Part shown: in pieces, positions 11,601-23,600 of the stretch
Layout: every line of letters starts with the position of its first letter
Position numbering within the stretch: the stretch's first letter is position 1
From: Phoronis australis
Taxonomy: Eukaryota > Phoronida > Phoronidae
DNA length: 64,000 nt
Assembly (NCBI GenBank): GCA_002633005.1
Contig: NMRA01000130.1
Coordinates: 413,243 to 477,242 of the forward strand
Reading direction: 5' to 3'
Translations under genes and position numbers: made by a program
Notes under the pieces: model-generated
Database searches by the model: none
Seen by the model: only the letters and a program-made list of their open reading frames with translations
Told to the model about the DNA's origin: nothing

Positions 11601-14600
11601 TCTTCAGCATGTCTTGTAGAGCTGGCACCTTACATAACTCCTGTAAATGAAAACACACCATGAGTGATACTAGCAGAAACACGATCAAGGTGGAGGATAG
11701 TCTCGAACCCAGACTCTACAGGCATTTGTGCCAGGTGTAGAACTCTGACATCTGGTTCTCGATTGGTCAGTCAATGATGAGGTCAATCAATTTATTCCAA
11801 TTAGCCGAACATTAAAATATGCTTTTGTAACCGTAACTGGTGAAACTTAGTCATAATCCAGGAGATAAATGAGAAGACAAAAGTAGTCCTATTCAATTGT
11901 TTCCCCTTTCCCTGCTCACATAAAGGTTATCCAATGTTTGTCACTGAATTATTACAGAGAATGACATCTCCAATGTTAATAGTTTTGAGTTTCAGACTAC
12001 TACGTGGAGTACAGACAGGCGTCCATTAGATGTATCACAAAGAACAAGAAAATCACCATTTTGTGAGTCCGCTCAAAAATAGTTCGGCAAAGAGATAATT
12101 TATGAGAACAGGGAGAAGAAGAAGAAGTAATCAAAAGCAGAATTATTTGCTTGGCATTGCTCCTGATACCCGATATTACAAGATGTCTTGCTTTTTGCGT
12201 CTAACAATACTGCACATGGTTATACATGTAACAATTAATCTAGTAAGAAAATGAGCTACCGTTGACTTACAAAGTAAATATGCTAGGGATGTTCTGAATG
12301 AAGCTAGCAGAAAAAAGAGAACTTGTGAAAAAAAATTGCCATACAGAATGAAACTCTAAGTGGCCAAATATTGCTCATTGAAACTGGAAGCAAACGTGTG
12401 ACCCAGTTTAGATTGCTTCAAGAAAGTTGCCAGTATCACTCCATGTGAGTGGTAAGCTAGGGGTTGGGAGATTTGAACCATACAGCACATGGGTACCTTA
12501 GGTGGACCTATGAACAGCTTTAAAGTATTTCCTGACTTTTACCACGTGAGAGCCATTTCTGAGCTGCAGCACTCACTATTAACCACAAAAATAGGCTACA
12601 GTAATTCTAAACCAATTTTGCACAACAATAATTAATTGCCAAAAATGTGAATTTGTGAAAAGAACATATCCACAAAATTTAAAGAACATGCATCCAAGGG
12701 TTTTGGAGATACAGCAGCAGATGCTGGGCGGACACTGAAAGGACGTCGGACAGACAGAGATGACGGCATACTGCCCCCGCATACTCATGTGTCGGCACAC
12801 AGAAATGGTCCTACCTGGTAAGGAGTCATTGTCAAAAATACTGAATTGAACCATTTTATAATGAAAAGTGCACGCATAATCCTTCATTGAACATTGTAGC
12901 TATCACGAGAAACATTTTGTTTTTCCAAAATTTCGGCCAAATTAAGATGCATTGCAAAACACTAGGTGTGGTTACATACGTATGTTTCATGTAATACAAA
13001 AATTAAATTATTCTAAGTTAATCAATTTGGCCACTAGGGGTTGCTGCATGTCAGGATGAGCAAAGTTGATGATATTGTATTTTTATAAATTAACATGAAA
13101 TAAGAAAAATTATTTAGATCTGCCGAGTGATTTTCAAATTTTTCAGAAATAACATAGAAAATAAATCTCAAACTAAAAGAGGCAATCCAGATCCTCTAAA
13201 GGATACACTTGAATAAATCTCTGTTGACAAAGGATGCTATTATATCTGAAAATTTTAAGAGATCCATTTTTGTTGTTTTATTTACGTATATTTATTCAGA
13301 AATAAAAAATGTTGAACTTTTTAGTAACCCATTGTCCTCTATGACATGTCAAAAAACTATCGGACAAAATCCCATTTTACTTGTCAATTGAGCTGACTAA
13401 TTCATTTCAGTAGATTGAGAGTTAAAGTGCAACTGTTACACCATATCTAAATTTTTTGCTACTTTTTTATAAGTAAGGCAATTTAAAAAACGTAAAATAA
13501 CACTTGAATGAATGCAGAGCATGACATTCACAAGGTAGCGCTAGTGAGACAACAGCAGATTCTCAGACAGTGATTCCCAGACACTCAGCCATCACAACAG
13601 TTATCTTGATATGTCTAATATACATTGAACTCTGAAAGTGATAAGCGGGTGAATTTAGTGCATCACATTCATTTACAAAATGAGTTTGTCACCCGGAGGC
13701 AAATTTAATATAACTTAGATAATAATACATAATTAAAATGACAAACGTTTCTTGTCACACATGTCACGAAACTTGGAGAATGACAAGGGCACGCGAAATG
13801 CTTGGGATAGGTCTTTTCTTGGTGATGGTCCAATACAGTGGTGCCGCCACCAATGATCAAACCGATGTAGTGAGAGAACTGAAGAGGCTTCAGATGCAAA
13901 TTCAAGGATTCCAAATGCAACTGAGCGAACAGCTGAACATGCAGAAGGCCCAGATAAGCGCAATGGAAAAGCAGTTGGGCAATGAGCTTCAAGCCACCCA
14001 AGTGGAAACGTCTACGATGAAAACTAGCCTCAAGTCAGTTCAGTCCGAGATGACATCGATGGCCGACCAACTAAAAACCTTGCAAATGAACATGCAATCG
14101 GTAACAGCTAGCACAACAGTAGCTGAAACCGAGCTGTCGGCTCTTCATGCCGAAACGAAAGCAGTGCAGTTTGGAATGGCAACGATCAACCAAAGAGTAG
14201 AAATGGTCGACGGCAAGATGTCGACCACAACATCCCTACTCAACCAGTACAAAGATGCAGTGGCCTTATGGAGTCAAAAGCAAAACCAATGTTGCCTGAC
14301 AACACAGAAGTACATATCCAAGGCAACCACAACCACACAAATCACTACAAAAAATACAGTGACCGCACCCACTTCAACTAAGCCAATCGCAACAACCACA
14401 ACCACTACTACTACTAAACAGACCACCCCATCCACCACGCCGACTTTCAAGCCACTGACAGGATGTCCACAAAGCTTCATCCAGTTTAGACAGTCCTGCT
14501 ACAAATTGACCAACACCCCTACTTTATCATATGCGTCGGCACTGGGTCAATGCAAAAGTTTCGGAGCTCATCTTTTAGAGATAGGTTCAGTGCAAGAAAC

Positions 14601-17600
14601 AAACTTATTGAAGTTATGGGTACTTCTAAAGGCAGCGCGCTATTCAACATTGTGGATTGGTGGCAACAAAATTGGAAAGGATGGTATATGGAGATGGCAG
14701 TCTACAGGTGACAAAATTTCATACACCAACTGGAACGCAGGTAAATTATGATGCACAATTCAATTATTGCAAAAATGTTTGTTGAGTTTTAACAAAAACT
14801 ACAAAATGGACCGTGCTTAAAAGGAAACTAAACCCTTTTTTGATTTCAGCCAAATCCTCATTCTTTCACCAACTAATGCATTATTGGCATCAATTTTGAA
14901 CGATAAAAACTCCACTCCCTACCTCACAGTTTGGACATTACGGTTCTTGGTGGGTGGTCTTTCCAGCAGTTGCCTTGTAATTCGCTAAAATCGTAGGCCA
15001 CATTTGCCCATTTAGAAGACTTGGAAAGAAGTTATCAATTTTTTCTCCAAACTCTTGAGGGTTTTCGAGGGTTACAGAGCATTATTTTATTTCAGAGAAC
15101 TTTACGGGAAAGTCGTTTTTAATAGGCCAAAACCGGGTCTGGTATTCTTTTAAGCTTTCGACAGGCAACTGCAATTAACAAGTGAAATAACCTAAAAGAT
15201 CAATATTAACATAATAAAATGTCCAACCTTTCATTTAGAACACAATATAATGACAGCAAAAATCAATTTTGAATATCTGAATAAAGAAAAAATTTACTTA
15301 AAGCCATTATAAACCATATTCTGATGTCAAATACATTATCTACAGGCATATTTGTTCTTTCAAAGCGATGCCATCAGGTTAACCTTACCTAGCCTGATCC
15401 CAACAATCAAGGATTTACGAAATTGTTGTTGTGACCCATGAATATTGAAAAAGAAGTCAAATACGGCAATTATGTTTCTTACGTTACAACTAAGAGGCAA
15501 AGATTGCTGGAAACTATTAACTATAGTATTGTTTATTGTTTCTGTTTCGTGATTGAGTCGCGTACGTGTATTTGTGTATCCTCTTTCATTAATGTTGCTG
15601 TAATATGCACTATGGGCCTATCGCATCATGGAGAAATTTTGTCAGAGTTTGCCATGCCTTTGTGTTTTGGTTATCACGGGGTTGGGGAAGGAAGGGAAGC
15701 GTCAACTGGACTTATCAGGTGTTGCCATGGCATTCTAACACGAGTGCATACAGTGCCATTCCTGTCTTATGGGTCAATAAATGGGGAGTGATGCTGGGTC
15801 TGTACTAAACACCATATGCTCTGTTACAGATGCACCACTTAGCATTACAGGACTAGACTGCATGTATACCTGTAAAAGACACTCCTTCAAATGGCATAAT
15901 GCTTTGTGCAACGAGAAGAAAGGATATATCTGCGAAGCAGAGCTTGCATAATGAAATCAATACAGCACATGACTAAGACGGTTGTCAGTGTTTAAGGTGA
16001 CGGCACTTAAAGGGATACTAAACCCGGTTTTCGTCAATGACCAGACATTGACTACGGCCTGCTCATATTCTTTAAAATGCAATAATCCTCTGATACTGTT
16101 GTCACTCCTTGACACTTTGAAGAAAGTTTGAAAACTCCTTATAAAGTCAGCTAAATCAGCAAGTGTGACTAAAACTTTAGGCGAGTTACACAACCAGAGT
16201 GGTGGGAAAGGACGACTTCTTCAAAACACAAAATCTAATTCATGATGACGTGGGAAAGTGCCTTAGTTAAACAACAGTGCACTCTAGAACATGACAAAAC
16301 CACCTGTTGGACATTTTCGTCAAAACTAGGTTTAGTATCCTTTTAGAACAGGGCAGCAGGCCTTAATTTTGGTACCAGGATACTCCAAGAAGAAATAAAA
16401 ACAGAATTTATGCATTAATTAATAATTGCTTTTTCATCCACTAGAATAAATTTCAACTTTAGTTTTGCACGCTCCACCCTATTAGCATCACTATGTACAC
16501 TTTCATAATTATACAAGTTCTGAAAATCGTGTCAATCACATCATTCATTTAATCAAAATTCATACGGAGAAGCTCTAAACTTACTAAAACCTCAAAATAA
16601 TTATTATCTATTGTTTCAATATGCTTATTTATTGATGATTCAAACAAAGGTTAGGCGCATAAGGAAACAATGAAACGAGATGTTTGGTGGCATACATGAA
16701 AAAACAGTCATCCTACCAAACAGATAAATCAATGTAGTCTAGTAACCACTCCTTGGGATCCTTATCTACGAATGCACCCAAGCAGATTTAATATCGACAT
16801 TCATGTTCTCACTTTATGAGAGCAAGATAATCAAAATAGGACCCCGTCTTTAAAAGCGTCACCAAGTGAACTGTCAAATTATGTTACACCATACGTTTAT
16901 GGAGTACAATTTAAGGTTATGTAAGACCTCATCTTTGCAATCAAATTGTTTCTAAGAAAATCATAAAGTCCTATATTTTGGGAGCCCCTAATGCAAAAGT
17001 GGAATATTATGAAAAATTCCTAACAATGCTTTGGAGAATAGTGAATAAATCATAGTATCTTTAAGTTTCACACAAATTTGATCATCCATTTATGACATGA
17101 TGATCAAAATTTAGCAAAATTCTGACATTTTTCTAGGACCCTACATAAACTTAAATTGTGAAAGTTAAAAATTCTCTAGTGTGAGGCAGTGTAAAATCAG
17201 TTATTTTGGTCAAGGTCCCAGTGCATAAAAATTTTCAAAATAGGTAATATGGGCCGTCCCAGATTTAAGAATAACAAACTTTTACATCAGCAGATATATT
17301 ATGTGATTTTATCTCACACTCAGTTATTGTAGAATGTAGTGTCCAATATTTGAGAAATGTGACGCCAAAATTACTCGTGTCCTACATTTCAGATACAGGA
17401 AAATGGAATGTTGGCTTGAATTTCGGTGTCGCAAATTTTGAGACTTTCCCGACTTGAAAAATTGGACCATACCACATATATCACAGATTCAGTACCTGCA
17501 CTTGGCATCATAACATTTATTTGACTTACTGTGTTGCTTAGTAGATAAATTGAAACAACTAAGATATCAATAACTCATCTTTACCTTAAAATATCTTTCC

Positions 17601-20600
17601 ATACATGGATGTATTTTGACCCATGGTTTGTATGTGAAGCAGTGCCTATATCTTGACCCTACGGCTGAAACACTTGAATAAGACACCAAAGGGCAAACTT
17701 TTACGTAACACACAATAATTCTCCCGTTATTCAGGACACAATATGGCCGACGAGTGAAACTTTAATTTGTCAAATTTCTCCAAAAGAATAAAGACTAAGA
17801 AAATTTTAGTCGATTACTGGCACAGTTTGTAATCTGTAGATTTTGCAAAACAACTTTGGTAAATTTTCCATTATTTGTATTACAGTAATAAGCCTTTGAA
17901 AAGGGGAAAATTATGAATTTGTCAAATATTTTTATGCGCAATAAGTGAAACCTTATCTATCTGCTAGAAAATAGTAGACTTTGACATTTTCATTATTTGT
18001 CGTAATCAGCCTTAGAAAATGAGAAAACGATAAGTTTATGGATTAATTTCACGCAAAATAACTGGAGATTTACCACAAGAAAAACTTGACTTATTCGTTA
18101 CTTAACGACAGTTTGATGAGAATTCAATCCTAAGAACTAATTTCAAACTCATCAAGGTTTATGAGGTCATTAAAATGAAAAATTTTGACAGTATTGTGTT
18201 TTACATGTCTAAAGCTTACAGCTGTCAAAAAATAATCAAAACTGGACGTATTTTGACCCACGAGTAGCCAACGTTCTTCAAAAGCGATGAAAGGCCATTT
18301 TAATGGTGTACTCTTTCCTACTAACAAAAGATGACCACACTCTGTCTGACAACTGAAACTATATCATAAATTACCCATAGATCAATCATTTCAATTTTTA
18401 CAAACTATTTCACTTAGGCGGTGGTGTAACGCCACCGACACACTGAAAATAATTGAGATTTATCTCCCCATTTGCTCCTAATTGACTCGATTGATTGAAA
18501 AACATGTCACACGAATCAATCATCATGGCTAAGAACATATTCAGGGATGCCAATCTTTCCTCCTCACAGTCTCTACGGACCTTCTCATTTACAGTGTTCT
18601 TTTATAATTAATGCAATTATTTTCAGATGAGCTGTATTTTTTCGCATCAATCAAAAATCATTTCTTACAAGTTCTTTTCTCAATGACCACATTTTTTTCT
18701 CAAGAATAGAGTTCTCCCCGCGACAAATTGTCACTTCGAGGGGCAACTTCCATAATTTTGCCACTTAAATTAAAGCATGGTTAGGAGGCCTTTTTTCTAA
18801 TGAACAGAACCAAGATCGACGGATAATATTCAGAAAGATATAAATTTGTACAAATATTCTTCAAAATACTGGTGAATTGTTTTAAACACCTAAAGCGAGT
18901 TGGAGGTTGGCATAGGGTTTCTCCGGCATGGAAACTTTCGCTCAAGACAACAAACTTGGCAGAATTGGAAAGCGAGTGTTAACAGTGTAATCCCAAGTGT
19001 CAAATGAGTTCCATGTCATCCGATAAAATTTGAGAGAAGATGAACAAATACATTATGTAAATCAACCTGCCATTAATAGCATGAATAGGAAAATAATTAG
19101 ATGTGCGCAGCATGAAGTCTTTTAGTTCATAAAGGGAAAGAACAGGCATTTGGACGGTATGAATGAATAATGTCATGTTGAGGTAGGCGAGAGAAGATCT
19201 ATGTTACTGGGCAAAGAATTGTTGTTACGATCAAATCAGTTAACTAGAAAGAAATTGGGTTAGTAAGATATGAATAGCTGTTGATGAGAAAAAAGCGACA
19301 GTTTGTAAGAAACGAACTGGGTTAATGAGAAAACGAAGCTGTTAATGAGAGCACGAGGAAGGAAGACTTGCACTACACGCAGTGTGTCGATAAAACAACT
19401 CCCTTATCAAAAGATTTCGATGAAGACTAAGATAAAGAAGGAGTCAATTGACAACGTTCAGAGGGGTGTCGACTGATCCGATACCGACGAATGCACTGAT
19501 ACAGTACATCCCTACCAGCTGATACAGTCATTATTTTAGTGAGAGATGCAGGAACAGGGACGACCAAATGACCACGAGTGAGGCCAATTTTCTGCTCATA
19601 TATTACCTTTTCCACTTGTATTTTCGAGCGTTTACTAGTTTATGTCAAGCCATACATACCGTAGAAATTATATATCTAAGAGTCGAGTCAAATCTGTTCG
19701 TGTTAACTAAATTCTCCATTTCTGTAGTCACGTGACCAGGCATTTTTATGGGGAAAATGTCATTTTTGAAAGGCACATCAATAGGGAAACTCCAACTATG
19801 AACCAGTTTTCCTTAGACAGACTAGAAATGATTTCTGGCCTCGAAAAGACCTGAGAGTTCACAACGATTTCATGCATAAAACGTGCACCTGATTCAAGTC
19901 AACTCAATGAGCCCGGTCTTGCACAGTGACAAACATTTAGTTCTTCCCAAGTCCACAAACAACTTCAAGTACCAGTATGGGACAAGTTGAGAAAAATTTT
20001 TATGATCATATCAGATTGAAATTAAAAGTTCAGATGAATAATTCAATAGGAATATAGTCCTGAATTAAACTATCAATCATTATCAACCCAAGCTCAGTCA
20101 ATCAAAGATATCTAGAGACACCAAAGCTTCAAAAGCACACCACGCCAGCTTTTAACTCCCTCTCCCCCAGTGTACGTTTCATACGCATTTGTGGATAATC
20201 ACGCACAATCCTTAAAAGGATACTAAACCCTGTTTCGCTGATTTTGACCAATCCTCTTTCTGTCACCAGCTGATGAATCACTGGCCTCTCACTTGAGTGA
20301 TAAAAGCAGAATTCAACTAAAAAGTTGTGTTCCTGTGTCACACGATAGAATACCATGACTCTTATTGGGTGGTCTTTCTCTACAGTTGTCGCATAACTCG
20401 ACTAAAGCGTAGGTCCTGCTTGCCCATTTAGCAGACTGTGAAAGGAGTTCTCAAATTTTTCTTCAAACTTTTGAGGGCTAACAATGGTTACATAGCATTA
20501 CTTTGTTTCAGAAAACTAAATGGGGAAAGTCGTTTTTAACAGGCCAAAACCAGGTTTCGTATCCTTTTAAGACAAATTTCTATCTTCTTCAATAAGTGAC

Positions 20601-23600
20601 AAAATGATCGATTACCTCTATCCTGGAGTCCCACTCCTTGACAAACTCCTTGTCCACCTCATCCTCTGACAGACTCAGCACAGTCTTGAAAGCCTGCAGG
20701 TAAGTCTGGAAGTCCATATTGGTGAACAGGTGTATCTGTCGATGGGAGAAACGAGAGCGTACTCTCTTCTCCAATAGCTCGACGACATCCTACAACGTAA
20801 CAACGCCGAAGTATATGTGGCCAATTACCAACATGCAACATGACTGTTGATGCTACTTGGTATGCACATGTTTAAAGTTATTCAGGATCTTAAACAACAA
20901 ATTTGCTTTTAGCCAAATATTTCCAAAACTTTAAAATTTAACTTCGCAAAGGTATATTTTTGTGAAACCAGTTTTCCAAATAATCATTTACTTTTCATTT
21001 TACGCAACCTGTGTTGACGAACTAAACATCGTTTTTCATCAAAATCATAGAAGACTTATTTTTGAGAGCCCCTCATGCAAAACTGGAATGTTTTAAAAAC
21101 AACTGCTAACAACATTTCAGAGAATAGTGAATAAAGCATAATATTTGAAAATTTAAATTGAATAGAATCAGCCATTTCCTAAATAAGATGATCTAAATTT
21201 AGTCAAATTTGGACATTTTTCTAGATTCCTAAATAACCTGAACTTCCCAATCAATGGAGGCCACGCTTACAGCACAAACATTATCGCCACTACTTGTCTA
21301 CTGCTGTTAAATGTAAGTGTATTACTTGTGATTTGTTATGCTTAGTTTCCGCCAAACTGTCAAACTAATTCATCTCCCAAGATAATCCCAGAATGCATCA
21401 CAATACTCTCCAACTCGAGAAAAAGAGTTAAAAACGTATTATTCTGAAAAATTCCCCATTCACTGCACATGGAATGAAATGGAAGTATCAGAAGAAAAAA
21501 TCACAATTTGTATCCTACTCACCAGGTGGCATGACAGTCCAACTACACAGATGGGGGTCTGTGCTGATTGGGCAACATCGAATAAGTTGTAGAGCAAAGT
21601 CTGGTTCTTGTGGTGTGTGAAAGCATCAAACTCATCTAACACGAACAGGATGGTCTTACTCTTATGTCCTCCTGAAATAAGTCCACAGTTGATTCAAGCT
21701 ACATTTTTACACCACAAATACTGTCAAATAGTAAACTTTTGGATAACAAAATTCACGATTTGCAAATGAATTTCAGCTGCTTCCCAATTACGAAAAAAAA
21801 TACACTCCAGAAAAATATGAAGCTTTCGATAAATCAGGATCAGCAAATTTCTATGACATTTAATGCTTTTCTACAAAATGTAGGAGACCTTTGCCGAGCT
21901 AGCATCATGGTTACATCATCACTTACCACTTCTTAAAGAATCCAACAAAAACTGCAAGTTTTCAGAAAACGAACCCTGCAAAGATACCACAGTCTCTCGC
22001 ATTATGCTGGCAAACATTTAAACAAAATAGTATAAAATAATTCTAAGTTTAATGAAATTGTGTTTAATGGACAGGAACGATTAAAGCCACTCACACAACA
22101 ATCACAAAACCACCAATTTTAATTTAAAATATTTAATTTCACAACATGAATCAGTTAAACGACCACCACTTGGTTAACAGTATCACAAAGAACACAAACC
22201 CACTTTTTCAACAAAAACACAAAAATGTTTCCATACAAGCATTCTATGTGGCTTTAAGACAGACATCCCACCCCATCAAACCATCCTTTGTAAAATCTAC
22301 TCTGAATGACCTGTCTCAGGCAATGAAGTTCTAGGCTAGGGTTTATGGTAATTCGTTCAAAGACATCGTCAGTCTCAAAGATATCAAGACCCAAACGGCA
22401 TCCGAAAACCCTCAGGTATTTTCGTAGACTCCAGCTATTTCCCAGAGGAGTTTAATATCTGCGTGCAAGTGTGAACTTCAATCGTAACAGAAAAGGTATC
22501 TCACTGACAGATGGTTAAAAATCCTGGCTATCAGTCAATAACATTTCAAGTGATAGGCAACGTCGTTCTCAATTCTTAGTAAATCTCCTCATGTAATATT
22601 AACTCTCGTTAAAACCTGTTTATCACAGGGGTATCACGGTACATCCGAAGGCATTCTCTATTTTAAGAGTCATGTGACATGCAGTAGTGATTGAACTTTG
22701 CATATGCACAGATATGAATCAGGGAAAACTTGAGGCTACGGCAATACCTGAGGGGTTCAGGACGCCCAAATGGTTTTTACGAAAACTGCGATAAACCAGT
22801 GTTACATCGAAGGAAAAAAATTTGAATTAGAATACTTACCACTTATTCCTTATTCATATGAGAAGTAATACCTGGTGAGCAAAGAACACGGTTTGTTATT
22901 CCTAGAGACCGTGCTCGCCAAATAAAGTGACACGCCGTGACAAGCCAACTTGAAGGGGTTGATCTCAAGCAATAACAAAACGTCAGTTCTTTCCAAACAA
23001 AGAATTCTTACCCATTTCGACTAAGGAACGATATAAGACCAATTCCGTTACCATGAGTGGCCTAACTCAAAGATTGTTTTCTGTGACGAAAGCAGGTTTA
23101 CAGCCACTCTAAGCTGACTAATTTAAGACATCAAGTCAAAGCATGTGAGAATGTGATCTCAAATCAACTTGAGAATGATTCCAGCATTGAATGCAAAATA
23201 TTAACAAAACGCCAAGAGGAATCAGAAAGTTGGACACTTCTTACAGTGCAATTCCACGGTATATTTGTACATAGTGGGTTTCGAGTTGGAGTTCCCAAGT
23301 ACGAGTGAACGCTACTTACAAATACTTTGTCTCCAACAGTATTCTCCAGGTGAAGTTGTCGTGTGATCTCTTTCAGGGCAATTCTGTCGTCAGTCTGCAC
23401 AAAACCTTCAACAGGAAAAAAATTACGGCAGAATTTAGCAATTCCTGTATGCCTTAGACCAGTGCATGTGTGCCAGATATTGACTGGTTCTAAAACAACT
23501 GTGTTCACAACTGTCACAATACCAACACAGATTTTTCACAAATTTACAACAAAAAAACAAGCACAAAACCCACCAACAATAGTGAAACTAATTTTAAAAA

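Larger units (their letters stand above)
11641..20615 (-). other. ORC4 intron 7, host of nested gene and repeats
   Basis: An 8975-nt intron between ORC4 exons 7 and 8. It contains the complete C-type lectin-like gene on the opposite strand (13738-15951), three family A MITEs, one arm-type N repeat (13156-13455) and repeat K copy 1 (16960-17155). From 16.4 to 20.1 kb I see only AT-rich non-coding sequence and decayed repeats. Confidence 0.85.

Noticed and set aside
13705-14001. Minus-strand frames opposite the lectin exon
   Set aside because: Shadows of the lectin coding sequence.
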